Source: Puffinus mauretanicus | Lineage: Eukaryota > Chordata > Aves > Procellariiformes > Procellariidae | Length of the DNA stretch: 64,000 bases | NCBI GenBank assembly: GCA_023333565.1 | Contig: JAJKFH010003762.1 | Coordinates: 310,001-374,000, forward strand | Reading direction: 5' to 3' | Shown here: one piece after another, positions 10,225 through 23,716 of the stretch | How positions within the stretch are numbered: the stretch's first letter is position 1 | Layout of the letters: every line of letters begins with the position of its first letter | Made by a program: the position numbers and the translations under genes | Notes under the pieces: generated by a model | The model's input: the letters and a program-made list of their open reading frames with translations, nothing else | The model's database searches: none | Told to the model about the DNA's origin: nothing

Positions 10225-13200
10225 GTAAGTGTCACTTAAACAACATGACATTTTAGGAAATTTCAGCAAAGGTTTAAATGTTATTTTACGGCCCAACAAG
10301 ACAACTAGGTAATACAGCAAATTTAAGGCTTGGAAACATTTCCAGTGTTTTAGATGAGATCACTAGCACCCTATAATTTTCTGCTTTGGTTTTTCCACTC
10401 CTTGTTGTTCACTTATACCAGAATTACATAGTAAATAGGTCTGCATTTTTTCACATTTGTGTTTTTCACAGCTTATTCCTGGCACAGCAAGTTCTAGCAG
10501 ACTTTCCCTCTTGCTTAATGCCTATGCCTAGCTGACCTTTCGCAACATGCGAGGCCATAACCCCTGACCCTCAAGGGTGTTTAATACAGGAGGAAAATAC
10601 TTGCAAGTGTCCAGCACCTGTAGCCCTCTTCAGAGCTCCCCAACAGGCTTTCTGGATGATTCTGTATCAGTCGCGTTTCCAGTATGCAGCGTGGCCAGGT
10701 GACCTCATTATAACCCAAAAGCCATTAGATGTGGCACTCAGTACCCCCAGGCTTGCAGGCAGCTCCGCGCTGGCGGGCCAGTCCTTCCCTTCCTCCAGGC
10801 AGGCTCCGTTCCTGAGCGGTGGGGCCTATTGCTGAGGGACCTGGCAGCCTGAGGTGGGATTCTCCCGCTTTCAAACCCTTGATTGTCCCATGGCAACAAG
10901 CAGAGCAGAGGGCTGCCTGCATGGTACCTTGCCACGGAGGAAAAAAGAACAGAGTGCCCTGCGCAAGGGTTGCAGCGGGGCTCCAAGGCAGGCACTGTGC
11001 ATACGGCCCTGCCACCACGGCACCTCCACGACGACTCCACAGCCCCATCCCACCCGGCCTTCCCTGTCAACGTGCTGCACTGTGAGTGGATAGGTCCCTG
11101 TGCACAACCAGTCTGCCTAAATACGCAGGTAGGGGGGAAAAGCCAAACAGGAATTGTCTGAATAATCTTCATGTTAGTTATGGCAGTGAAGTTGTTGCTT
11201 AGGACAGGGTGGATTTTTTTTACAATGAATTTTGATCAAAGCTTCTTTAGCTTCAATTCTAAACGTGTAATTGCTCATACTTGAAACTATAGCTCAACTT
11301 TTCTGTTGGCTTACCCAGCTGCTTTTCTGCAGAAGGCATAGAAACAATTAATCCGCTCAAAACTGAGTTAATCGATTACCCAATAGCTTCATATGACTTC
11401 ATGCAAAGTGTTGGAGTGATTTAATCGGAATCTTAGCTTTCATTAAAAGCAGGAAAAATATAGCCCTCCTGATTATGGAGAAAAATTGGAAATCAAACCC
11501 CATGTAGCCTATGGAAAGTTAGGAGAATTAGAGCAGACAGCAGCAGTTTATGGGACAGGTGAGGAATATAGCATAGGTAAGTCACACACCCAAATCTCTC
11601 TCATGTATTGAGAGAGTCACTTGTTATAAGGTTTGTTTCTTGTGTTTATCTAATTCCTTACCATTCTGCTGTTTGTATTCTGTGGGGAGACTGGGGTAAA
11701 AGATAAAAGATCACTCTTAGGAGATCATAGTACCTTCCGCTTGTTGGCTGGCTTCAGGTGTCTGCTAGTACTGTGATCTGGACTACTGCATGGACCTACT
11801 TGTCACAGGTCTTTCAAAATCATACCTTGTTATAGAGCTCCCACTTCTACACCTCATTCTTTCTGGTCTATGCTTCTACCATCTCCTGCATCATATTCCA
11901 TCTCTCCACACCAGACTATAACTCCCTGAGCCTTTGTCCCTACATTTTCAGTCTCCTGCCCATGTTCTCATATAAAAAAACTAGCTCCTAGCACTTCTCA
12001 GATGGTGCTGAAGATATGATACAAGATAATGACAAAGCAGGTCATGAGCCACTGTCTTGAGCAGGTACAAGTTATTGCATGCCAGTTCTTCCACAATGAT
12101 CGCCTGTAGCACATGTGAGTCAAGTTAAGGTTATTTACTCTTCTAAGCCTGTAAAAAAATCAAATGCATCACAAGCAAATAAGTTTCTATTTATGCTGAG
12201 CATTTCAAAATAAATACCATCAGTGTTGTTTTGACTATCATATTTCCCCTACTGCTCTTAAAGAATATAAAAAGCCATTACTCATGTAGCAAGATGCAGA
12301 CACAGGATTGTGTGGCTAGCTCAGTAAGAAAGTTTATTTTGCCCTTTGGCATAGTAATGTTGCCTCTGTTATGAGTTACCTATTTAATCTCCTTCCTCCT
12401 TCATGCCAACTTAAAAGAAGTCTCATGTCTTCTGGAAGCAATTCTGTTTGCTTCCAAAGCCAGTGAATGTTTTTAAATACAACTGTACTACTACCCCTTT
12501 TAAAGGTATGTGCAAGTTTATTTGTGTGGCATTTATGCTATTACTTTATCATCTCTTAAATTAATCATTTTATGCTATTTCTCATTCTCAGTGAATGATG
12601 ACAAAAAGACAAACAAAAAGACAACATCCTTCCTAATAGGGCTTCATATCTAAAACCAGATGTAACATATAGCCATTAACATCTATGTTGTGCCTGTTAA
12701 AAGAAAAAAAAAGTGCAGATAAGTTGAAAATAGTAAATCAAGGCAGAATAGTTTACTATGAGGAAAAAAGCTGACTGGATTCCATCTACTGAGAATATAT
12801 TCTTGTGCACTTTGTAATAGTTTTGTGAAGATATTTTTCCTTTAAATCTTTAGTGAACAATAAACATTTGAACTGGATGATGCTTTTGTAGTTGAGCTAT
12901 CTTCTCGCTTATTTTTAACAGAGGTTATTTATATAAAATACTATCTTAGAAACTACTGCACAAAAGCTAACTAAGAATATCCTGATAATGTTAGAAGTTT
13001 CAGAACAGTTTCCAGAGATCAGCTGGATTGGATTAATATTCCTTTTCTTACTTGCTTTGCTCACCATCCACGCCTATAGAGTAAGATCAATTCAATTATC
13101 GTATCCTGAAGAGGGATCAGACCACAGAAAGAAGAGAGAAGCCTCTCTGAAAAAAGGGAGAGGCATAGAAAATTGTCAGAAGACAGTACTGAAACACAGG

Positions 13201-16200
13201 AACATCCAGAAGCAGCTGCTGGAGTAACTGCAGAAATTTTTGGTCCTGCTGGAGAATACTCCAATTAAAACTCCAGTCCAGAAAAGCCCTACAGCCTAAA
13301 ATTAATGACATGCTGAGAACAACTGTGCACGTCTCCCCCACTCAGGCTGCAAGATGATGAATCACTGACAACCTCAACTCTTCTTCTGCTACTTGCCTTT
13401 CTGCACATATGTCAAGAACAGCAGACAGAAATGCTATGTTTATCGTAGCGTAGACTAACTCAAACCTGTGGCCTCAGTACTTGTAAGCATGCCCACTGCA
13501 TCTCCGTTGTTACATTCAGTGAAGTTTGAAATATTTATTCTTATAGGCTGAACTTCATGGTGTAAGGTTTGCATTGTTGGTGGGGTTTTCTTTCTGGTAA
13601 AACACATTTATATTTGACAAAGGCTTAATGCAGCATCATAATGTGTTTTTTAAAGGAACAGCTGCATAAAACCCTTCAACTTCTAGCTTCCTTGCAGACT
13701 ACCTTGATGCTGTGCTCAGCTGGCAGGAGGGATTAAATTGCATGAATAACAAAAGTTTCCACAGTTCTGCTTCCCAGCCACTGAGGAAGTCCCCTCCCTT
13801 GTTTTTCCTCGTATTCTGTCAAATAGGAAAAGTTTTTCAGGCACTTGAAGCAGACACCTTCTGTACGTTACTAATTAGCCTCATCATTAACCATTGCTAA
13901 CTCCTTTTCTACCTCCCAGCAGAAAACTTTTTGGTCGTTCTACAGCTTCTTGAGATCCTCCCTCCTATCCATTTTGTCTGGCGACTGGATCAGGGGCAGA
14001 GTAGTGAGGTGTAGTAAATGCTTGAGCCTTGGAATATTATGCAGATGGACTGCGAGACCTGAAGGACTGTGCAGACAGGAGACCTAACGGTCCTGATGTA
14101 GCTTCGCAATCCAAATTGTGCAAATCCATCTGTCACTCATGCATTGCAAAATTTTGGAAGCCAAGATTTCAGTATCCACTTAACTGATGTAATCTACTCA
14201 TCTACAGCCTTGGTGTTTGATCTGTCTTCATCAAAGCGGTGAGCTAGGGATTAGTAGTAAACTATGCCCTGAGGTGGAACTGTCTCATTGGTATATTGTT
14301 TTAACTTCTAGATTGTCTCTGAGCGGATATTTATGATAATAAGCTTCATTTCCATGCCATGTAGTGATTTCGCTATCGTATCACTACCCAGCACAGCTTT
14401 GCTGTGAATCACCCGTTCTTACCCAACATTCACTGGTAGTTTCCTGAGCCAAGAAATAATGCTCTCCTGAATGAAGTTGCTCCAGGAAAAGTTTATTCAC
14501 AGCTTTTTTGCTGGAGGAAAGAGAGGAAAATTTCAGCATGGCAACTTACTTTCACATGAAAGCAGCTTCAAGTGGAAGTGTATTAGCACTTTTTTTTTGA
14601 AGAAAACAAAGCTCCCTCCCTAAATACAATCTAGAAGTTTCACTTCAGCTCAAGACAGGTGATTCATGAAGTCCTTTTTGGAGGGAACATGGGATTTTGT
14701 TGGATTGACTACAATCGCAAAACCCCAGTGCTTTCTAACAGATATCCTGCGGGGGGAGGGCGGGGGTAGGGAGGTGGAGGGGGGAGGAAAAGACGTCACA
14801 GTGCCATTTGTATGTACTGATTTAAAGAAAAACAGCTGTGGAAATAACAGTTATTTCAAATGAATTCTGTTAATTATTATAAAAAAAAATACAGATATAT
14901 ATTAAAAAGACATTCACCATGCAGATATTAACAGTCAGTTCTCTTGTCTATGCTATTAGACAATTTCCAACTAAACTCATAAAGCACAGGCTGCTATGAA
15001 AGTAATTGTTTCTACTGCAACATAACACAATGCACCAGACCATTTATGTCTCATGATACTCTTTGCAAAAGTAGAATTGCTAGCCTTTATGTCTTGGCTA
15101 AATTCTTGTGTGGGTATGTATTTTCCTTCTCTGTTGAATCCCAAGTATGTGTTTCTTGGTGTCTCCTTGTCACACCCTCAAGCAAACTTTTCAGCAAAGA
15201 CAGAGAACCTTGATTTGTATGCTTTGTACACTTTTGTGTCCTCAATTGCTCTGAAATTTTGCTTATTTAACCAGTTGTTTGTGTTCCCCAGAAGTAGCTC
15301 GCTACACAAAAATAGTGAGATGACTCCTATGACTTCCAATTTCCTACAGAAGCTATCTGGATAACTACATGATTTTACTTTTTAAAAAATTTTTTTATTA
15401 ACATGTCCAGACAAACACAACGTTATTTAGGACTATGGCTTTAAGCCTGCAGTTATGCTCATTTTGTTTCATACAAAAGAGATGTTTCTCACCTCATTAT
15501 CCTGTTCCACACAGTTAGAGAATTGCCCCATTGTCCTGCTCTCTTGCTTCTATTCAGAATTCAAAATGCTGAAATGTTGTGCCATAATTAAACTGATCTT
15601 AGACTTTCCCCGCATATTTTGGTGGATTTAGTCCTTCCAAGATACAACTCTCTGTGCTACTACAGAGGTCTGATTTTAAAATTCTCTGTAATAAATAATG
15701 TAAATTTAATTTTGCATCATAATACTAATGCAAAGGAGAGATGACCAAATAATATGTCAAAATTAAGATCCTGAATCATATTAATCATCCACAATACTTC
15801 TCATCTCATCTGCTGTTGATTTGCAGTTAAATTTGTCAACGTAATTCAAGAGGTATGCTATGGCATTTTAGACTTAAGTCATTTCTTCCTGTCTTTATTT
15901 GCCTTATGGCAGAATGTGCCTTTCACTTCACTTAATATCATTACTTAATTAATTAGAAATAATTTGTGCTTCCCCTTCCCAGCTACCCTTCTTTTTTCAA
16001 ACATGAAGATCTGGGATGTGAGGTTTTTTCCATTGTAGATATCCCGTGACTCTTTTTCTCAGCTTTCAATATTATGTCCCCTCCTTAGAATAGTCAACAG
16101 ATGATCCTACCACACAGGATAGCCTGTTTGTCGGCCCTCAAATCCTATATCTCATATCAGCAAATACCACATTATCTTCCTCATATTTAGTGAGCCCCAA

Positions 16201-19200
16201 CAGATGTTTTTTCCTCTGCTCTGCTCTTCAAATCCCATTCACACTGCCATCTGGGAGCATCAAATGAAGTAACCTACAGGATCTGGAAATTACAGGAGAT
16301 GTCTGCAGCAATGGCAGACAAAGAAAGAGGCAGGAGAAAAGAGTACATTCTCTGGGATGTAAAAGTTTGAATTAGGCCGTATTATCTACCAGTCTTCAAC
16401 AAAAAAAAAATCCTCAAAGTGCCAAATAAATTAGGCCTAAATTTTTGTTCAGTCAGCAGAAAACAATTGATTCAAGCAGTAGCAAGGTCAGGCATTACCC
16501 AAATTCAGCAGTATCTTTTACTTACCCATTCTGCCCAGCAGCTCCCCTTTCAGAGGTTCTTATGAATATGCTGGCAACAGGCAACGGTTAGATGTCCTTG
16601 AAAGTTTCTAATCTTCTTTTTCATATCCTTTTACATTTTAAGAAGCAAGAATCCACATGCTTTTATTACAAGAGATTAAGCTGTGATATGCAGTTGTCAT
16701 ATGTGTTATGAGACAAATAGCTCTCTAAGAATGTTGAAGAATCTTCTCTAGAAGCATTAGGTACTAGGCAAAGATCTCTTTAAAAAAAAAAAAAAAAAAA
16801 AAGAGATCGGCATTTGGTTTTGTCTTGGAACTAGGAATTGGACTCCCAGAATCTCTTCTAGTCTGTGACATTAGTACTATACTGCACAATAAACCAATGC
16901 AGTGTCTCAAGACCAATGAAACCATTGAAGCCTAGGTGTCACTGAGATTTCAACTGCAAAGTGTTTGGTTTAGTAGCCAATCTCAAGAACAATTCCACTG
17001 TATGAGTCCAGAGGAGAAATTAATGTAATTTCTAAGGAGCAGAATGCTTGTTCACCTGAAAATCCACACTGGCATTCGGGAGAATTCAGTTCATTTTCCG
17101 AAACCTCCACAAATTCTATGCATGACCAGGGGCCATTAAAGCAATATTATTGTGTCTCAGTTCTCCAGCAATAAAAATGACATAACAACTCCTTCCTTTT
17201 TGCATTTTGACTGACTTGTTGAGGTGTTTTGTAATCTCTTTTGGAAAACGTTAGTCTTAATTACAGGTTTACATAGTTTAGAGCACAGCACACTAGGTTC
17301 CATCTTAGCGGATGTTTTCGGTTGCTACAATTAGACAAACAGTAGTATAGCATTAACATAAAGTATGAGTTCTCAAAAAAATTTCAGTCTTTCAAAAAGC
17401 AGGTGATATCTCCGCTTTTTTTCTAAAAAATGAGTTCAGAGGCAAATACAATCAGTTTGTTTCAGTGAAGCTATTATCTTTTTCTGATAGTGATCACACT
17501 GGTATTCAAGTAACTAAGTAGCATATAAAATTATTGAAATTAATTCCTATTATTCACTCCACTTTAAAAAAGACAAAAATCAGACACACAGAATTGGCTG
17601 TATATTAGTGAAATTTTGTTAGTGAAATTTTAACAACAATTTGGAAATGACTCAATAAGTATTCTTTAACTGAGCTTATCCTCTGACTGAATGTTAATCA
17701 GTATCCTCTGCAATTGTAAAACAAAAGGTATATGAATATGCTATGAATTGAGAAATTCACACCATTAGGAGATCATTACAATTAAATAAACAAACACAGC
17801 TTCAGGAAAACTGCTGAAGCTTCCCAGTATTTTTTTCCAATGATTCTGATCTCCTGTGCTTGGCGTTACTCACTTCTGCTTAGCTCCTGCAGACCCATGG
17901 AGGACAATTAAAAGCAGGTAGGCAATTTAGAAAAATGTACATCTGCCACATCACATCAGAGATGGTTAGAAGAAATGGACAAATTCTTTTTTTCCAAAAA
18001 TCTTCAAAACCATTCATATACTACTGAGATTCTGATATACAGTATGCTGCTATCAGGTCAGAATATGACTATTGAAGAAAATTTATACCAGACCCAAAAC
18101 ATTGCTAGAAAACATCTAAATAGATCTCACAGTTCTATAAAAACTGCAAGGCTTTAGATTATTAAAGGGATACTTTAAGTTATTCTACTTTGATTGGTGC
18201 ATGATTCAAAGTGCTTGATTCCATTTCTGCTCAATTACATAGTTAAAATGTTATTGCATTCACTATTTCTAAAAATAGAATTCAAGTACACAAGAGTTAA
18301 CAATATCATATGGAAGAGTCTATTTCAGAGTAAGAGACACATACCTTTATGAAGACTCTGTGTAGGTTAACTTTGAGATTAAAAAAAGACGTTAGTGAGG
18401 CAGTCCAGCATTCATTTTCTGTAAAAGTTGAAAAAAAAGCTTATCACAGAACACACCCTTATTTAATTTGTATGGTAAAATTTGAAGAAAATACATTGAA
18501 GATAATAAATTTGGCCTGGAGACATTTTTATTGACAACTTTATCTCAAGAATACCTCCACCCTTTCATAAAGGCCAGAATTTTTCAGTATAAGGTTTTTC
18601 AGGATGTGATGAAGCATTTGGGGTCTAGTACTCCGGAATGACGAGAGAGACATGACAAGTCTCTGCCCTTGCAATCCTGATTTATGAGGGGAATCCGCTT
18701 ATTCCTCTAGCCAGAAACACAGTGTATGCATATGTGTTGGAGGAAGAGTGATGTGTAAGCTGGAGCTGACAAAGACCGGAGGGAGAAAGAGGAGAATTGA
18801 GGACTGTTCTCAATAGCGAGCTCTGTATAAGAAAATGCCTCAGAGCTCAGCTGTGGGACAAGGCACCTTGGATCAGGAAAGGAATTTGTTATTTTTAAAG
18901 GAAAGCATATGTGAAGTTGCTGTATTTACATGATTTTTGTCTCAGTTTCAAGTGGAGGACTCTTGAAACATCTATGTTGTCTCTATAAGTTATTATGATG
19001 TAATTTAGCATAGAATACTTCTGATTATCAGCTTGAGGATGAAGGGGACCTTCTAGAGGTTTTGTTCAGCACCATGACTTCAGAAAGTATCACCAGGAGC
19101 TAGAAGGTGATCTGCATAGGCTGAACATACCCTGTGTTCTGGTGTGGGTGTGATTTCTACCGCATCTATGTGAATCTACTGAATGGACGCCTACCTTGAT

Positions 19201-22200
19201 TAATCAAAAATGTTTTGGGAATATAAAACAGTTGGGTCATCACTACAGACATTGATTTTATATGCATTCCTCGGCTGATGCCATCACTTCTCCCTGTAGG
19301 AGCCAGTAGTTTAAAATCAATCCATTTGCTTTCATTTCCTTACCAGCTAGAAGCAAGGAGCTGGGAGCTACAGAGAATATAGGGAAACCCTAGTGAAGAG
19401 CTATGATGCACTGGCTCTGAAATCCCCATGGGCATAAACTCAGTTGAAAATTCTGTTATGGGTACCTGCTGTTACCGTTTGCATTCCCTCTAGCTCATCA
19501 GAACACAAAGTGTAGCTCTCCTTTCTAGTATTCAAATGTATCTTGAGCTTTGAGAAAACAGTCTTCAGCAGTTGGATACCTATAATCCAGGCAGCTTTAC
19601 TGGCTTTCCTACTCACTCTCTTCTATTATTCCATACTCAAAACCACGTGACTTGCGCATTGTACTCAAAAAACCCTGTGATACTAACATTTGTTATCTTG
19701 GTTAGGGGTTATCTAACAGTACCTGAACATATTATAAATGTATGGTGATACAATAGAAATGTCTAGAGCATGTACACTACTGATACATTCACTCTTCAAG
19801 TATCTATGAGACTTTTTTTCCCAAGGGAATCTTTGTGAAACTTTTCTCATGTTCTACTTTTGAAACAGTTCCTTCTTTTTTCTGTCTTCCTTTTTTTTTT
19901 TTTTTTGAAGGACAAAACCCCCACTCATCTCCTGCCCTCATGTAACTGAAAATATCTCTCAGATTCATAAGATTTTATGGATGCCTTGGATTATTTTGCA
20001 TAATTTAAATGACACATGAATATTTCAGGTTTCATTTTAAACTGTGTGCAATTTCAAGATACGTGGGTCATAGTGAGGACAAAGTATTTTTCTAATAGTT
20101 TTCATCCAGCTAAAGATGAATGACTTGACAATAACGCAAATTTATGTGCTGTGCATATGTGACAATTTTTAACAAGAAACTAATAGGTACTTTGACTACC
20201 ACTCTAAGATACAGTATTGAAGGTGAACTGATGTATAAACATTGAGAAGGCCAGCTCAAGCTCTGTATTACACTTAGTAGAAGTGACTTTTCAACAATAA
20301 GGTGATCCAACAAGATGGAGGGCTAGTAATGATCCTCTGTGCTTTCTAGGATCTGAAGGTTTTTGCCAGTACCTTTCCTAACAGCTCAGTGCTCATACCA
20401 TGTTGAAAGTATGGTAGCATCCAAGAACTGGGACAGACTGATTTATCTCAAAGCAGTTTAAGACACCTGTTTTGTGTCTTTTGACTTAAATATCAGCAAA
20501 CAAAACCCCCCTTCATTTAAATAATGGATCTTAATTTTGATTTCTGTTTATACTTCAATTATTTTCTAAAGAAAGGGTCATTTCCTCTAGTTCACATAAC
20601 CACTAAAAATTTTTGCAAAGGAAAGAAACCTTTACTTTAAAAGTACTTAGTATTTCTAACCAGAAAAAAAACCATAATGTGCCATATTTCTTAAGCAATT
20701 TTGTAAGTTGTACACTCAGATTCTTAACTGTTACTTACTGATAAAAGTTTTTATCTGATAAGATTGTGAATGATGACTTTTTTGCTTGCTAGTTTGTTTT
20801 GTAATTTGCTTACAACTTTTGTCAGATTCCATTCCAAAGAAATGGGAATGGAAGTAACATGCTCAAAGAATATTTGAATCTTGTCTTGTGTGAGTTAAAT
20901 ATGAGTAGCTAAACTATTTCTGATATAGAAGAAAAAAGGAGCATTCTCAAAGGAATAGGTTATTCTTTTTGCTGAATATCCCTCAGATTTTCTGATGGAC
21001 AGGAAGCACCTTTGGAAAAAAATATGTTAGGCATTTGAGTAGAATAAATGCCTCACTCTTACTGAAACCAACAGAATAAACTGGTATTTATCATCCCTTC
21101 AGCTGATCACAAGCTTGGGTCGATGGGATGCAACTTTGCTATGTGCTCTGAAGAATTCTATATGTGCCTGCCTTGGTGCCAAAAGTAATCTGGAAAGTAT
21201 GGTACATTGTCTCCGGTATTTAGAATTAGTAAATGATAGCCCTTCCATGCATTTTTTTTATTCATAGTTTGCAACTAAGAGAGAAGAAAGTTTGTTTTCT
21301 CTTTTTCAATTAGGTTGCTCAGTTTTGAAATAGCTATTTCAAATGATGAAAATGTTCTCAGAGTGCCTGGTGAACTGAAACAAAAATAAATAGATCGAAA
21401 CCACAAATAAATGAAATACTTGGGAAAAGGGTAAATACCAGCATTTGTTCCATTGTAATGTCTGAAAATAGTATGTATGTTTACTCAGGGCAGTGACATT
21501 GTAACTTTTAGAAAACTCAGCTCACTTACAAAATGAAAGGTATGTTCCCTTAGGTTATACGTGCTTGTAAAAGCAGTACTCTTTAGAAAATTACATTATG
21601 AAGAGGCCTCATTAATGTAACATTTTGCGTTTTTAAAATCATATTTTAAGTTTAGAACTTAACATTGCCTGTCAAAATTTGAAACGTAAGTTGAAAAAAA
21701 TATTTATGTAGAAGAAACTGCTATATAAAATTCTAAAAAATCCATTAAAAAGCAAATACTTATCTATGCTGATAAATAGCAGGGAAAAAAGGCTAGAGAG
21801 GTTATAAACTTGAAAACACTAACCCCAAATCTGACAAGCTTTATCTGCATTCTCCTTTGCTGGAGATTGGAGGATATATCAGGGAGGTATCAGTATACTC
21901 TTCCCTTGGCATTCACAACTGGCTGCGTTTGGAGACATCAGGCCTAGAAGACTTTTGCTTACAGTCAGCTGTGCTATTCCTAAATTCGATGTGCTTCTCT
22001 AATTCATATCAGGGACATGTACCTATAGACCTGTATGGACTATAACCCTTTCTCATCTGCCTATTACAACTTACCCATAAGATACATACTACCTGGAGAC
22101 CAGCCGGGGCTAATGAAGAGTCATTATGTGTAATATACTTCTTACAACAGGATTTTCTGCAGGCCTTTGAATATACTGAAGCTGTGTAAAGAAGCTTTAA

Positions 22201-23685
22201 TATAAAACAGGCTTTCAACAAGATGACTCCTGCACGGCTACTCTGATGCAAAGCTGTTATTGGCTGCCTATACAGGTCTAAGACAAAGATCAGTAATGTC
22301 AGTCAAGCTCTGAAAGCAAAAGGTAGTGGGAAAAGAGCAGACACAGCAACTTGCAGGCTCAATATCCAAGTGTAAAACAAACAATAGTATTAAATCTGGC
22401 CTAATCAATTTGCAAGACTTTCTAAGATGGCATACAGCAGGGGTACTGTAGAGTGGCAGGAATGGATAATTCCCTTTGGAAAAATCAAATGTAAAATTTT
22501 GAAAAATCAAATGTAAAATTTTGAAAATAATTAAGAAGAAAGTTTTGTTTTTGGGACTGAAATGGTGCTGGATCTGTTCTTGCTGAAGCGTTGAAAACTG
22601 ACAGGTATGTGTTCTCAGGAGGAGGAGTCTAGTTCAGTAGTTCAGAAGTTCAACTTCTGGAGAAAACTGAGTTGGAGCAAAACTCAGTGAGCTCAATTAG
22701 AAATGTAGAAGTTGCTGATTTTAGGGAAGAAAAGTGTAAAATTCTTCAGCATACACATTTCAGCCATACTTTCTGCTATGCTGATTATCCAGTTTGCATG
22801 TCTTACGGAGAGGGCACTAGGAACATTGGTGAAAGAGCCTGTTGCGCTATCTTGATCCTTAGAATAAGTGTTTGCTTTGATGACAATTCTCGTTTTGGTT
22901 TGGGAGTTGCTGTAATCTGAAAGTCGCAAAAGTGTGCTGGTGTGTTCATCTGACCCGAGATAGGTGTAACACAATCTCATTTTGTTCTGATTTTGTTCCC
23001 ATGTGGAAAAAGGCATCTGATGCTATCAGTTAAGTTTTCGAAAAAAACCAAAGAGGAATGCTTACGTCATCAGTCAGCTGGTTCCTTGGCCTCTTGAGGT
23101 CCCACACTGAAATATGCAGAGATTTATTATTAATAGCATGAGTCATAGAGAATGCAATCATAAGACTTCAGTATAAGGCTAAGTCTTAAGGTCTTCAAAC
23201 ATTTAGTCAGGGAAGTTTCAGAAGCCAGGTGGCAGCTTGGGACTAATCTGTGATAATTCATGTGAACTTTCTTTACTGTTTTCATTTCAGTTGCATTCTG
23301 CCGTGTGTCTCTATGTGCAGTATGATGCCTATTTTGGTTTTAAGACCAGAAGGTGCCAGGCTGTATGTGAATGGCCGTATTTTTGGTGACTTCTAAATTT
23401 GATTCTAGCTTTACCAACCATGTGCACCTTACATTGGGTGAATATTTGCCAAAACCAAACTTTGTTAGTTGTTCTTACAAAGACAATAAAGCAGATTAGT
23501 TTGCAATGTTGTGCTTCCATTCAGGACAAATACATACCTTCCTTTGGTGGCAAGCAAACAGTAAGCAGTCCTGGTGGGAGAGCAAAGAAAAGCCTATGTA
23601 AGACAGGAGGGCTGTATTGCCTTCAGCAAACCAAGTATTGTTCAGGCAAACAGTATGACACACAGTTATTAATATCTTTGTTTGG

Positions 23686-23716
<31 letters not shown>

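Noticed and set aside
10738..11172. Overlapping open frames on both strands (up to 144 codons on minus)
   Set aside because: They arise because this GC-rich block has few stop codons; no family motif and no support for one frame over another.
15053..15364. 103-codon hydrophobic plus-strand frame in intron 1
   Set aside because: No motif, AT-rich composition, inside an intron; treated as chance.
17040..17110. Zinc-finger-like run HLKIHTG in one plus-strand frame
   Set aside because: It has H-x3-H-TG, but no CxxC pair and no correctly spaced Phe/Leu, and a stop lies just upstream; most likely chance.
20017..20030. ATG-AAT-ATT-TCA before GGTTTC, resembling the short start exon of human IL15
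   Set aside because: The donor would not give the phase 0 needed for exon 2 and there is no supporting context; 10162-10224 fits in phase with a consensus donor.
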